A model generated the notes under the pieces. That model ran no database searches. It saw nothing but the letters and a program-made list of their open reading frames with translations, and had not been told where the DNA came from. From Escarpia spicata (lineage: Eukaryota > Annelida > Polychaeta > Sabellida > Siboglinidae): a stretch of DNA of 64,000 bases. Both the position numbers and the translations under genes were made by a program. The stretch is taken from the NCBI GenBank assembly GCA_963995525.1, contig OZ023205.1:61902104-61966103 (forward strand). The letters are read 5' to 3'. Of this stretch, positions 45,470 to 57,000 are shown piece by piece; positions within the stretch are counted from its first letter, which is position 1, and each line of letters starts with the position of its first letter.

Positions 45470-47002
45470 ATTAGCTAAGGCAATTAAGCGCCGCGACCGT
45501 AGGCCAAATCTGTATGCGACTTCAAATTTAAAGTATACCGCAGATCTCGCGTCGACGTCTAATAAAACACCATTAGCTAAGCGCGCAGTGAACGGCTCCA
45601 GCAGTTAATTGTTTTCACATATGTAATGATTGTCTGTGCGTTACTAACAGTAAAATGCATGTAAGAAATATATAGATATATGTATAAATGTGCTAATGGA
45701 ACAATTAAACTTTATCGCAATCGATAATCGCAGGAAGGTAGAATTTAGGACGCTAGAACGGCAAACGCGAATCCCAGTGCAGTCATTCCGGCTCGTACGA
45801 TTAGGCTAAGCAAACAAACAATTGTGTTTCGAGTCCTGTTATGCAATAACATAGCCTAATCATGATATTAGTATACCACAGCATGAGGTACGTAATTGGC
45901 AATATTTTCTTTAATTAGGCCTAGACTAATTATTATAGAGTATGCATCATGACGGGCAGCTGTCAAGTCATATTTTAGGAGGTGTACACGCTAGCGTTAA
46001 TAAAAGCGCGAAATGGGTGGGTGGTCTCCAACATGTCCATAAATAGCGAGACATACGTTATGGATGGTCACTTAAGTCTTAACCGTATCCTAGGGTATCA
46101 GGGTAAGTTTCTTAAATCAGTTAAATACAATCGACCCTCTTAGTTGTTACATTACAAATCGTGTTGAAACTTCACCATATTATGATGAAGTTTCAAGTCG
46201 ATTTATAATATTTATTGTTTTTTTTAAATAAGTATGAACGCCGAGAACAGATTGCAAACAAACGCCACATCTGACACTGATTGACAGTTAGTCAGAGTAC
46301 TTTGCACAATAATTTGTATTATTAACTGTTTTTTCAATCAACTGTCTGCATCTAGTCCAATCGGCAACATCTACATTTTATATAAACCGACTAATACAAA
46401 GCCTTAGGTATTTATTTTTGTTGTTGCACAAAAACGTGATATGCCAGTATTGCAACATAGCCAAAGTAGACATAAATGCATCCAACGACTCAACTACGTT
46501 TACAAATTAATTAATTAATTAATCAGTTTAGGTTAATATACGTAGTAGGCCCATATAACTATCTATGTGGGCTTAATAAACATTAGATAGACATGTGTTA
46601 CAATATGGTATATAGGCGCGCTTAGCCATACATAAGCCTAGGCTAAGCATGTGGAGGCCAATAAACAAATGTGTATTGCACTGTTATTGCGCCTCACAGC
46701 ATAGCTGCATATGAAAACAAGCAAATCGTAGGTCTTTTTAAAAGTCGCCAAACATGCATGCATGTAAGTTATAACTGAACTTTCTTTACAAGCACGTCTT
46801 CCTAAAATGTGTAGCTATTACTCTGTATAGTTACATTTTAATTACCATAACTATTTATGTACGAAATAAGTTGGCGTTTGTACTTACGCGAAATATCCAT
46901 CTTTGGCATACATACGCAAAAGCTGTGACGTAAAACTCAATTAACTTTGTGGTTGGCGTACAATCTTGGCTTCAGGTTTGTGCTTATTGCGCTAGCTAAT
47001 GG
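45470..47002. mobile_element. Candidate DNA transposon inserted in gypsy RT
   Basis: CCATTAGCTAAGGCAATTAA (45470) and CACCATTAGCTAAGCGC (45569) have an inverted partner GCGCTAGCTAATGGTG ending at about 47002. The gypsy reading stops at about 45445 and resumes at about 47003, so roughly 1.5 kb of foreign DNA is present. No target duplication is obvious and no transposase was recognised, so it is probably a MITE-type element. Confidence 0.5.
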
Positions 47003-48570
47003 TGTCTATTGTTTCGTTTCAGTCGTGCCTCATCCAACCGCCACAACACCAAGCGGAGATTTGGTACTTGTTCATCTTGAGTCCTTACTGTTACAAGAAT
47101 GTCGTTCAGGAAAATGCATACCCGTTGTATGCCAGCATGTACACATTTCAGCGTTCTTTGGAAGATAGACGGCGCCACTGCCATGCCGTAATCTGGTGTT
47201 GCGAAACAGTCCCTTGTGCGTGCTGATGGTGACATAGTCCCGCGAGTCTTCGTCGAGCGACATCTGCAGATAGGCTTGACTCAAATCTAGCTTTGAGAAT
47301 GTCTCTGCTCCATTCAGATCTCCATATAGATCATTGACCCTAGGTAGCGGATATTTATCCTCGACCACACCTTGGTTGATCGCGACTTTATAGTTACCGC
47401 ATATCCAGATCTTTCCATTTGACTTACAGACAGTGACGATAGGCGATGCCCACTCGGAGAATTGGAATGGTATAGGGAACTGGTGATGGCTTGTGAAAAC
47501 GAGGAGTGGCATTGTCTTTCATATGGACCTTAACTTTCACGCCCTTCAGTTCTTTCTGAGACCTTCGCTGAAAACGTCTGGAACTTCAGCCATCAGTTGA
47601 GAAAGATCTGGATCCTGATTCCTCACGTGCAGTATTTCAATCCAATCCAACTTCAACTGCGCTAACAGATTCCTGCCAAGAAGATTCTGTCTTTCTCCAG
47701 ACACCACCATTGTTGACACTTGGGCTAACTGTCCCTTGTTTTCTGCTACTGCATTTAATTGATCCAGCATGGATATTGTTTGTCCGGTGTAGCTGGTCAA
47801 TTTCATGTCAGCTGGTTGTAGGACTGGAGGGTTATCAGGCCACAATGCACACACAGTTTTCTCATCAATGATTGAAACTCCGGTTACAGTATCAACCACC
47901 ATAGCCACATATTCTCCGTTCATTTTCACTCTGACCGTGATTGGCTGCTTGTTAGGTGACTCTTTGTTATCCAGACTGTAGAGCGAATACTCCTCTTTTT
48001 CGACACTCACTGCTTCCACAACATGCGGCTCAGTGCAAGTTGAAGCTTTCCTTCTACAGGCTGCCACGTTGTGACTTTTCCTACAGTAGTGTCATGTAGC
48101 GTGTTTAAATTTGCAGTCCTGATTTGCATGGTTCCCATTGCATCGATAGCACTTATGGCTCTTGTGCAGTTTGTGGTGTTCGTTGTGTTCAGGTGAAGTA
48201 AACTTGCAGTCACGACTCTTCCTCTTATCTGCTGCCGCATTAACTGTAGTGTTATCGTAGTGGTCATAGGCATTTAGCTGCTGAGCTTCAGCGTTGGCCG
48301 CATTGTCCGCATTGTCCGCTAGAGCTATCTGCACAGTATGGACGAATGTGCGCTCTTGACTAAGTCATTTTCGTGGTGAACTACCGTTTTTAATACCACA
48401 TACGAATTGGTCATGAAGTGCCTCATCCAGGAAATCCCCGAAATTCCAAGTGGATGCCAGAGGCCTTAATTCCGATGCAAATTTAGTGACATCCTCGCCT
48501 TCCTTTTGACTACGTTGATGAAACTTATATCTTTCGTTGATGGTTTCAGCAGTGTTACCCCTGTGTAAAA

Positions 48571-49670
48571 TGATCAGCGAGGTGGTAGGATTGGGCTACG
48601 CAAGCGCTGGAGGCACGAAGCGTTGTTAGGGGGGTCCATGAGATTTTGTTTAAATTAGCTTAAACACGGTGCATTCAGAGGTATGTCTTAACCTTTACTC
48701 TTGAATATAGAGGGCAAGATATAACACAACAAGATAGCATGTAAACATATTTACACTACTTGTAAATGTTATAATTGTGATTGATAAAAGTCAGTAATCG
48801 TGATTGTTTCATTTCCACTTGACCACTGGTACTCGGTTGAGGTGTGTCTTCCACTTGACCTTGGTTGTGGTGATGTTTTTCTTGCCCTAACCCGACGCTG
48901 AAAGAGTCAGTGACAGTGGTATCATCTGAGGACTCTTCCCCCCATCATCACCTTTAAATGATTATAATATCAGGATATTACGATGTTAGATTGGTGGTTT
49001 CTGTTCCAAAGATTATGCTTTATTTGTTGTTAGCATGCTGTACAATTAATAAAACAGTCATTTCTGGAATGCCACACAAGTATGTTTCCTTTAATCGCAA
49101 GAACTGTTGTCAAATTGTGTCCTTTTTATAAAACAGTGTAAGCTGTTTAGTATATTCACATTCTGTGCAAACATATAATTGCCTAGCCCAACGTATTGAT
49201 AATCCGTTAGTTTTGCCTAACTTTGATACATCAGTGAGTTAGTTCCATCATTCAACATTATCCTAGGCATATTTACGTTTAAGAATATTGCGTCTTCGCG
49301 CCCTTTTGAGGCGTAAATAACGCCCGGTTTACATCAACATACGCTGCTATATCGCGCATTTTACGCGCGCATTGCACTAATGCACGGTCTTAGCGGCACA
49401 GACTAGAGCAAACCGCGTTGTTGTTTGGGCTTCAAAAGGGTCCGGATTTGACACAAGTGCCGTCTAGTGACGTAGTGTCATTATTAGCCTTCACTGTTTT
49501 TACTTCAACCACCGTCATCAACCAGAAATTCAACATTAGCTACACGACCATTCTGATTTATTGTGGGCGCATACAATAATAGTCAAACTGAGCGCAATAG
49601 ACATCTTACTTCGGCTACCGTTTTCTTTGTTTTTATCCCCGAGTTCCACATGTCTCCCAAACGCAGGTAC
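48571..49670. other. No gene seen
   Basis: Intron sequence of the SLC7-like gene to the right of the gypsy gag end. No LTR matching the left side of the gypsy fossil was recognised. Confidence 0.4.
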
Positions 49671-49673
49671 CGC

Positions 49674-49736
49674 GCACACCGCACACCGCACACCGCACAC
49701 CGCACACCGCACACCGCACACCGCACACCGCACACA
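49674..49736. repeat. 7-bp tandem repeat (CCGCACA)n
   Basis: About nine units directly left of the dispersed repeat copy at 49735. Confidence 0.92.
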
Positions 49737-49795
49737 GCCAGACCGTGTGTCGCTCGATTCCGGCATGCACAATCTGCTTATTTCGTTGTACACAA
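49735..49795. repeat. Dispersed repeat (copy 2)
   Basis: Matches 42437-42499. It starts exactly where the CCGCACA array ends, so the array may have grown from the element's edge. Confidence 0.75.
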
Positions 49796-49990
49796 CACAT
49801 ATCTGGATAACATAGAAGTGTTTTTTTAGAGTTTTCCTTCTGTGTGCAGAACCCATATTATAGGTGTGTCGTGACACCAATTCAGGCCAAATTAAAATAT
49901 ATGAGTTACTTTGTTTTAGAGTTATTGCGTTTTAATGACTGACAAAATTACGTATTATCTGTTACGTGTGCAGTATGTTATGCTTTATAG

Positions 49991-50090
49991 GAAACTATGC
50001 CAACTTTACGAACGCATTTGAAGGAAGCAAAACCGATCCGGCGGCAATAGCAGTCGCAGTCTATTCTGGCATATTCACTTACGGAGGATG
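49991..50090 (+). CDS. SLC7-like exon: loop and start of TM6
   Basis: Acceptor CTTTATAG, donor GTAAGG. The peptide GNYANFTNAFEGSK and AAIAVAVYSGIFTYGGW matches the FEGT and FY-GL(W/F)AY-GW motifs. It joins 41672-41797 in phase (glycine codon split). The next exon should begin with an NYITEE-like motif; none follows. Confidence 0.88.
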
Positions 50091-50139
50091 GTAAGGTTCA
50101 CAATATATATCTTGCGTGTTGCATAATCATATATATGTT

Positions 50140-50278
50140 TGTGTGTACGTGCGTGTGTGTGTGTGTGTGTGCGTGCGAGACAGAGAGAAAGAGGGTGTGT
50201 GTGCGTGTGTGTGCATACACGCGCGTGTATATGTGGGATGTCCCCCTCCCCCTCCCCCTCCCCTCCCCCTCCCCCTCT
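50140..50278. repeat. TG-rich microsatellite followed by (CCCCCT)n
   Basis: An imperfect TG tract (50140-50225) followed by a CCCCCT tract (50241-50278). It fills the space where the SLC7-like gene should have about 130 more codons and introns. Confidence 0.95.
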
Positions 50279-50417
50279 ACATGATCTCGTGATCTACATG
50301 GTCGTCGGTAACGCTGTGGAACTCATCGAATACCTGGGTTTCATTGGTGGAGTCTTCATCGTCATTCTGTGCTGTACCTCAGGTGGACACGACCTGACGT
50401 TGAGCGTCCCATGAAGG
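50275..50417 (+). CDS. SLC7-like exon: TM9-TM10 region, frameshifted
   Basis: The peptide VIYMVVGNAVELIEYLGFIG and GVFIVILCC corresponds to the GD-x-LI-YF segment, and a second frame then gives RWTRPDVERPMK before the GTACCC donor. The join needs a frameshift at about 50380. No AG acceptor lies between the CCCCCT tract (50241-50278) and the coding part. Confidence 0.75.
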
Positions 50418-50802
50418 TACCCAGAAACCACACCTAGACACAGTTAGTTGCCGATAAATGTCAACTATCTTATACTGTAGTATTAGCCTCCACCCAGTCA
50501 AATTTTGTTGCTTAATTTTGTTTTTGGTGAGCATGTAGTTTCTGGTGGCAACATGCTAAGCGACGAAAGCCGATATTTCCCTGTAAAGCGGAACATCCCA
50601 TTGAGAAATGTGCACAACAGAAGGACGAATGATAGTCTCTGGAGAGTAGTAAACAACTAAGTCATCAACATTGTGTTTTTAAATGCATCTCCAATTGGCT
50701 GATCAGTGGTCTATGATCCAAGGAAGCGAACGATCATTGAAAGAGGCGTGAGGACTTTCGCACCTGGGAAGATATGCTGCCATACTGCCCCCAACGTTAG
50801 CG

Positions 50803-50953
50803 CGCGTGCGTGTGTGTGTCTGTGTGTGTGTGTGTGCGTGTGTGCGTGTGTGCGTGTGTGCATGTGTGCGTGTGTGTGTGCGTGTGTGTGTGCTTGTGCG
50901 TGTGTGTGCGTGTGTATGTGTGTGCGTGTATGCGTGTATGCGTGCGTCTGTGT

Positions 50954-51042
<89 letters not shown>

Positions 51043-51095
51043 TGTGTGTGTTTGTGTGTGTGTTTGCGTGCGTGTGCTGTGTGTGTGTTTCTTGA
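50803..51095. repeat. TG/CGTG microsatellite
   Basis: Imperfect (TG)n with CG and CT interruptions, perfect in 50964-51040. The open frames across it, rich in Cys-Val or His-Thr, are not genes. Confidence 0.97.
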
Positions 51096-51535
51096 GTTTG
51101 TATTTGGAGATAAACATGTCGCCGGTACGTTTACCTTATCTCACAGGTAGCCCATTAAGCGCAGTGTGCTTCTTAGCCGTCGACCATGTTATGCCTGTGT
51201 GATTATCCAACATTGGGTGCGTTGATTCGTTCTTAAACGTCAATATTTCACCTGTCCTGTTACAACTATTCTTGAATATCTAACTTACATCGGCTATAAA
51301 ACGAAAGCATGTCGTAACGTCAACAAAACTATATGAAGTGCAGTCACTTATGCATACATGCCATTCTCTCCGTATTTACGAGTACCTAGATGTAGGTGCG
51401 AAACGCATGGGACCATTCAACCGGAAACTACTGCTCACGTCAGTGCCTATATGTTATCGAATTAGCGATACGTAGAGCAAAACATTTAATGCTGGATCTG
51501 TCTAATATGTGTTAATATTTAGTTTTTTCCTGTAG

Positions 51536-51713
51536 ATTCCTATCATTATTCCAGCTTTCTCGTTCGTGGTGGTTACCAGTCTCGTCTGTCTTGGCATGTT
51601 CAGTAAACCGGACCAAAACGGAATAGGGTTGCTACTACTTCTATCTGGGATATCGATCTACTTCACATTAGTAACTAGGAAGAAGCAGCCGGCGATGTTC
51701 ACATATCGGTCAC
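51536..51713 (+). CDS. SLC7-like exon: TM11-TM12
   Basis: Acceptor TTCCTGTAG, donor GTGGGT, phase 0 in and 1 out. The peptide IPIIIPAFSFVVVTSLVCLG and later LLLLSGISIYFTLV matches the final two helices of SLC7 transporters. Confidence 0.86.
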
Positions 51714-52109
51714 GTGGGTATATGTTTTATATTAGATATGATCTTATTAACGTGTCTTTAAAGGAAAGTCGTTTTCACCTTGGTGATAAATATACAATCA
51801 TAATCTTTTGGTATTTTTTGAAAAAAGATATATTTCCTTGCGTATATGTACAAACGTGTTGTGCATAGTCTACAAAATGATGATAAAATATTTATTATAA
51901 TACATGCAATAATATTATAATCAATGTTTAAGTATCCGTGCGTGCTGGGTGCTTGAATGAACGTGCACGTGGATATGAGCATGGGAATGTAATTTCAGCC
52001 ATTAGCCTAATTGTCGCAAGATTATCCTAATAAACGGAAAATGGCTGAAGCACATTTGATAACGTATCATTGACTGAACTATTGTAACAACATGCTGTTC
52101 CATTTGCAG

Positions 52110-52171
52110 GTAAAATAACCAGAACGATCCAGGAGGTAATGCTCGTGCTACCACAAGAAAAGGAAGATTAA
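52110..52171 (+). CDS. SLC7-like last exon
   Basis: Acceptor CATTTGCAG; 19 residues (KITRTIQEVMLVLPQEKED) then TAA. The helix with VMLVLPQE corresponds to the conserved C-terminal helix (MLMEVVPPE-like) of this family. A possible AATAAA poly(A) signal lies at 52738. Confidence 0.82.
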
Positions 52172-52263
52172 AGCAACGCACAGTTCAACCAATTATAGTT
52201 GAACTCATTTATAAAAAACGACGACGAAAGAGAAAGACATATTTTATATAATGGTCTTACTTT

Positions 52264-52672
52264 GTATGTGTGTGTGTGTGTTGTGCGTGTGTGTGTGTGC
52301 GTGTGCGTGTGTGCGTGTATGTGTGTGGGGGGTGTATGTGTCTGTGTGTGCGTGTGTGTGTGCGTGTCTGTGTGTGTGTGTGCGTGTGTGTGCGTGTGTG
52401 TGTCTGTGTTTGTGTGTGTTTGTGAGTGTGTGTGTCTGTGTGTGTGTCTGCGTGCGTGTGTGTCTGTGTGTGTTTGTGCGTGCGTGTGTGTCTGTGTGTG
52501 TGAGGGCGTGTGTGCGTGTGTGGGTGTGCGCGCGGGCGTGAATGTGTGTGTGTGTGTATAGATTAATCATATTTTGTGTATATATATATATATATATTAT
52601 ACAATATTATATATATGTATATACATATATATATATATATTATATATATGTATATATATATATACATATGTA
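52264..52672. repeat. TG-rich then TA-rich microsatellites
   Basis: Imperfect TG/CG tract (52264-52557) then TA tract (52575-52672), in the 3' region of the SLC7-like gene. Confidence 0.95.
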
Positions 52673-53393
52673 CATATCTCTTTACTAATCGGTTTTCTGG
52701 ATATTAATTTGATGACTATTATGTCAAATGTGTTAGAATAAAATGAAATGAACCCATCATGAAGAATGTTCAGTTGTTCTAAGGTGTATATCAAAGTCAT
52801 AGGCGTCGGAATGTGATGAATATTGGGGGCTGCTCATCAAAACCCTTCAATTTCACCCCCTGAGATCCAACAAAAACCTCCAACTGCACCCGTTGCCGAA
52901 TTATTGGGGGACTAAACATGCCCTCCGGTTCGGACGGCTATGAGTATACCGATGAATAATACGAAGCAATGATAGATAAACGTCTCCTAGCGTGCTTACA
53001 TAGAAAACATCTTCACTGACCGTCCCTGTGCTGCTCTCTGTCGTATTGATAACCCCTAACAGACAAACGTACTACCATAACTGTTCACCCGACTCGAGTC
53101 ATGGATACAGAGGTCATTCCGCACAACTGAACAGCTGGTATATCGCAGAAGACGGTATTTCCAATTAGACTGTATCTATAACTCCATCCTATTGATTATG
53201 TGTGGTGTCTTCTACTTCCTACTGAATCATTCCGCTGGTAGACACCTTTAAGCGGTGGCGCTGTGTCCAAAGCACCCGCCTCTCAATCGAGAGAACCCGT
53301 AGTCCAGGCATTCTATGAGAAAAATGGGTATACCTCAAAGTAATTGCTACAAATAAGATTTTTCCTGTTTCTTACCCAGAATTAGTCATCCTT
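52673..53393. other. No gene seen; SINE-like piece at about 53263-53320
   Basis: Contains GCCTCTCAATCGAGAG, shared with the SINE head at 39303, within a weaker tRNA-like context. Otherwise unremarkable sequence up to the LTR element. Confidence 0.45.
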
Positions 53394-53552
53394 CGCCAGT
53401 CTATCGTCATATCCATATATGTAGATCTGTGGGATTGCGGCTCACGCGAGTCACGTTACTGGTCTCGCCCTCCGGCATGTTTACGCGCACTGTTTGATGC
53501 GTTAATAAATGTTCTTTGCTGTTCGTTGATATACTAGTTGTCTATACTGGCG
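53394..53552 (+). repeat. 5' LTR, 159 bp
   Basis: Identical to the 3' LTR except at 53531. It contains TTAATAAATG (53506-53515), a possible TATA-like or poly(A)-signal region. The ends form a short inverted repeat CGCCAGT/ACTGGCG. Confidence 0.93.
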
Positions 53553-53570
53553 TGGTGGCAGCGGTACTGT
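53553..53570 (+). promoter_or_regulatory. Primer-binding site
   Basis: TGGTGGCAGCGGTACTG begins directly at the end of the 5' LTR, with the TGG expected from pairing to a tRNA CCA end. I cannot name the tRNA with confidence. Confidence 0.7.
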
Positions 53571-53705
53571 TCGCAGTGTACCCTAAGAAACGCCTCACAA
53601 GTGACACTCGTAACTATAGCCAAACAAAAGGCACAACGAGACAGAGTACGTAAGTTACACTGGCAAAGCTTTGAACCTTTATAAACCGGAGCGTCAGTCC
53701 CTGTC

Positions 53706-54030
53706 ATGGCACAGAGAGCACCGAAGCAGTGGTCACTCTCAAAGCATGAAACTCTGACGTCGTTTGAGAACTGGCGACAAAATATACAATACACACTATC
53801 GCTAGACGCCAATTTCGCGACATTTTTGCTTGACCAATCCGAATGGAAAAAGAAGACGAATTCCACCCCGTTGCGGGGTCTAAGCGATGATGACGAAAAC
53901 GTCCCTGCGGCTAGTCGGCGTACGGCCACACAAAAGGTCACGCACCTTGACCTAATGCTTGGCCAAATCGCCAATTTCTGTCCCGTTATATCGAGGAATA
54001 CAATCGTAAAGAACTCTGTTTCTATAAAAA
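53706..54030 (+). CDS. gag, N-terminal part (before frameshift)
   Basis: Starts MAQRAPKQWSLSKHETLTSF with ENWRQNIQYTLS, a capsid-type gag opening used by related invertebrate gypsy elements. The frame stays open to 54119, but from about 54031 the homologous gag reading (IWQAIRLHFGFQSSGAHFLD) is in the +1 frame. The switch falls at a run of five A at 54026-54030. The likely cause is a one-base indel by mutation or sequencing error. A programmed shift is possible but would be oddly placed within gag. Confidence 0.85.
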
Positions 54031-57000
54031 TCAATCTGGCAAGCAATACGCTTACATTTCGGCTTCCAATCCTCGGGCGCACACTTCCTCGACTTCGCCG
54101 AAATCAAGCTGGAGGCTGACGAAAGTCATGAAGATCTCTTTCAGAGATTGATGGCTTTCGTCGAGGACAACCTGTTGGCCGTGGGAGGTGGCATATCTCA
54201 CCACCTGGAGTTACCGTCGTCAAACGAGGACATATCCCCGTCGTTGGAGAACATGATCGTCCTCCAATGGCTCAAACTAATCCACCATGAGCTACCCCGT
54301 CTAGTGAAACAACGATACGGGACAGAATTACGCAGCCGAACACTCGCAAGTCTGAAACCCGAGATATCGCAAGCATTAACTTCTCTCCTTGATGAGCTAA
54401 CCGCTATCTCCGAAATAAAAGTCATGCGACAATCAACCACCAACCAACGGTCTGGCTCTTCTCAATCTCGTCGATATCAACGTAGTGCAAGCAACCCAAC
54501 CACTCGGCGAGCCAAACAGTGTCCACTGTGCAAGCAAGCGGGTCGTGCCAGCTACGAGCACTACCTGAGCGAGTGCAGGTTCCTACCTGAGAACGACCGG
54601 TTGTACCTATCCAAAGCGCGCAATATAATCGGAGTGGACTGCGACGACGGCTCGGATGATGAACAGTCAGCTGGAGACGGAGACTGCACTGGCGACGTGT
54701 CGACCGTGGCATGTCGTGTGAACACAAAACAGTCGCCATTTTTCAAGTCATTTTACCGACATCATCCATTACGACTCACACTAGACACCGGTGCGGAGAC
54801 AAACATGATCAGAGAGGCAGTCGCTAAAAGCATCGGAGCTAAAATCGGCAAAAGCTCACAGCTAGCGAGGCAGGCTGATGGTGTTACTCCGCTGAACGTT
54901 ATCGGAGAAACACACATGACCTTGTCGCGCGACGGAACTGACCTCCAACTCGATGCGCTAGTTGTTGCAGATCTCGACGTGGACGTACTCGCGGGCACGC
55001 CGTTCATGTCTACCAATGACGTATCCGTTCGTCCTGCCAGACACGAGATCACAATCGGTGAAACCACTGTCACACAGTACGGTCTCCAAACGTCAGGTAA
55101 CGAGCAATATCACACCGTACGCAGGGCTCACGCATACGTGCTGCACGCACCCTCGCCATCTACCACGGTTTGGCCGGGTGAGTTCGTAGAGCTCCAGTTG
55201 CCCACGGCCCTAGACGACCAGACTCTGGCAGTCGAGCCACGCAGCTCTCCACACAACGAAGGTTGGCCAAAGCCTGGAATCATTGAGGCCGTCGGCAACA
55301 AAATACGACTCGTCAACACGTTGCCCAGACCACTAAAGCTGTCTCGCCACGAACACTTTTGTCAGGTGCGTCACACTGTCGCGTCACCGACCTGTGACAC
55401 CGAATCTGAACCCGCTGTGAAGACTCGTAACATTGCCCACACCACTGACCTCTTCTCTGAAGCTATAGAGTTGGACTGCGACAAACAATTACCCGAGAGC
55501 ATGCGAGGACAGTTCCGCAGTCTACATCAACAACACGACTCCGTTTTCAACCCGAGCATCGTGGGCTATAATGGACATGCGGGGCCTTTCACGGCAGTCG
55601 TCAACATGGGTCCGGTCCTGCCTCCTCAGCGCAAAGGAAGATGTCCTCAATACGCGCGCGAAAAACTGACCGAACTGCAGGAGAAGTTCGACGAGCTGGA
55701 GGCGGTTGGCGTGTTCCAACGACCGGAAGATGCCGGAATATCCGTCGAGTACCTGAACCCATCGTTCCTCGTTCGCAAGCCGAATGGAGGATCGAGGCTA
55801 GTTACTGCCTTCTCAGACGTTGGGAGGTACAGTAAACCACAACCGTCACTCATGCCAGATGTTGACTCTACCCTCCGCCAGATCGCGTGCTGGAAATACA
55901 TAGTGGTGTCTGATCTAACCAGTGCTTTCTATCAGATCCCCCTAGCGAAGGAGTCAATGAAATTCTGTGGAGTGGCAACACCATTCCGTGGAGTACGTGT
56001 CTACACCAGATGCGCTATGGGGATGCCCGGTTCTGAGACCGCACTTGAAGAACTGATGTGCAGAGTACTAGGCGACCTTCTGCAAGACGGAGTTGTGGCC
56101 AAACTGGCCGATGACTTGTACTGCGGAGGAAACTCACCCGAAGAACTACTAGACAACTGGGGTCGCGTTCTCGATGCCCTTGATCTATGCGATCTACGTC
56201 TGTCGGCGAAGAAGACACGCGTTTGCCCCACATCTACTACCATTCTGGGTTGGGTTTGGTCTCAAGGCACAATACGCGCCAGCCCCCATCGTATCACAAC
56301 ACTGTCGTCATGTGTACCACCACAGACCGTTCTCGGGCTGCGCTCCTTCGTTGGCGCTTTCAAAGTACTGGGACGTGTCATCCCGCAGAGTTCCAAGGTG
56401 CTCGCTCCTCTCGAATCACACATCGCGGGGAAGAAGTCTCAGGAGCCGATAAGCTGGTCCGAAAACCTCCACGAGGCGTTCTGTACAGCCCAGAAGGCCC
56501 TGTCAACTAACAGGTCAATCACCTTGCCAAGACCTGATGACCAATTGTGGATCGTCACCGACGGATCCGTCACACAGCGCGGTATCGGTGCCACTCTGTA
56601 CGTATCACGCAACGGTCAAACCCTCCTTGCAGGATTCTTCAGTGCTAAACTAAAAAAGCACCAGGTGACTTGGCTACCATGTGAGATCGAAGCGCTCGGC
56701 ATTGCAGCCGCAGTTAAGCACTTCAGCCCGTACATAATCCAGTCCAAGTCTAAGCCGTGCCTTCTCACGGACAGCAAGCCATGCGTCCAGGCAATCGACA
56801 AATTATGCCGCGGAGAATTCTCCTCCAGCCCACGCGTAACTTCGTTTTTGACGATCGTCTCGAGATACCAAGTCACTCTGCGCCATCTCTCGGGAGCCGC
56901 GAATGTGCCGTCCGACTTTGCCAGCCGAAACGCGCCGGAATGCATGGAGCCGCGTTGCCAGATATGCGCATTCATATCACGTATCGAAGAGTCCGTCGTC

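Larger units (their letters stand above)
43855..48570 (-). mobile_element. Decayed Ty3/gypsy retrotransposon with nested insertions
   Basis: On the minus strand, in order: gag (about 48372-48560, ERYKFHQRSQKEGEDVTKFA), zinc knuckle (48095-48160, CYRCNGNHANQDC), protease (about 47580-48060), RT (about 46998-47540, KLDLSQAYLQMSLDEDSRDY and, in another frame, FLNDILVT), RT/RNase H connection (about 45345-45440, KIDRDGLQPANTKVK and PTNVKELRSF), and integrase (43855-44480, VTDNGSGFT and HPSSNDFAERAV). RNase H and the integrase zinc domain are missing. Frameshifts are many, and two later insertions split it. No LTRs were identified. It lies antisense in an intron of the SLC7-like gene. Confidence 0.88.
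37095..52171 (+). pseudogene. SLC7-family amino-acid transporter gene, incomplete and probably broken
   Basis: Recognisable exons are 37095-37295, 40521-40658, 41672-41797, 49991-50090, about 50275-50417, 51536-51713 and 52110-52171. Together they give the SGIF motif at the end of TM1, then TM2 to TM5, part of the region around TM10, TM11-TM12 and the C-terminus. The family exchanges amino acids across the plasma membrane as light chains of heteromeric transporters or as cationic transporters; the closest-looking members are the LAT/b0,+AT type. Missing parts are the N-terminus with most of TM1, about 130 residues (roughly TM6 to TM9) between 50090 and 50275, and a plausible acceptor for the following exon. 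That exon also has a frameshift near 50380, and reading also shifts near 40650. An assembly error in the TG- and CCCCCT-rich tract is an alternative to true loss. Confidence 0.82.

Noticed and set aside
46947..47226. Plus-strand open frames near 47 kb as SLC7 exons
   Set aside because: They are antisense to clear gypsy reverse-transcriptase sequence on the minus strand and have no transporter motif.
50706..52570. Cys/Val-rich and His/Thr-rich proteins
   Set aside because: They are translations of TG/CA microsatellites.
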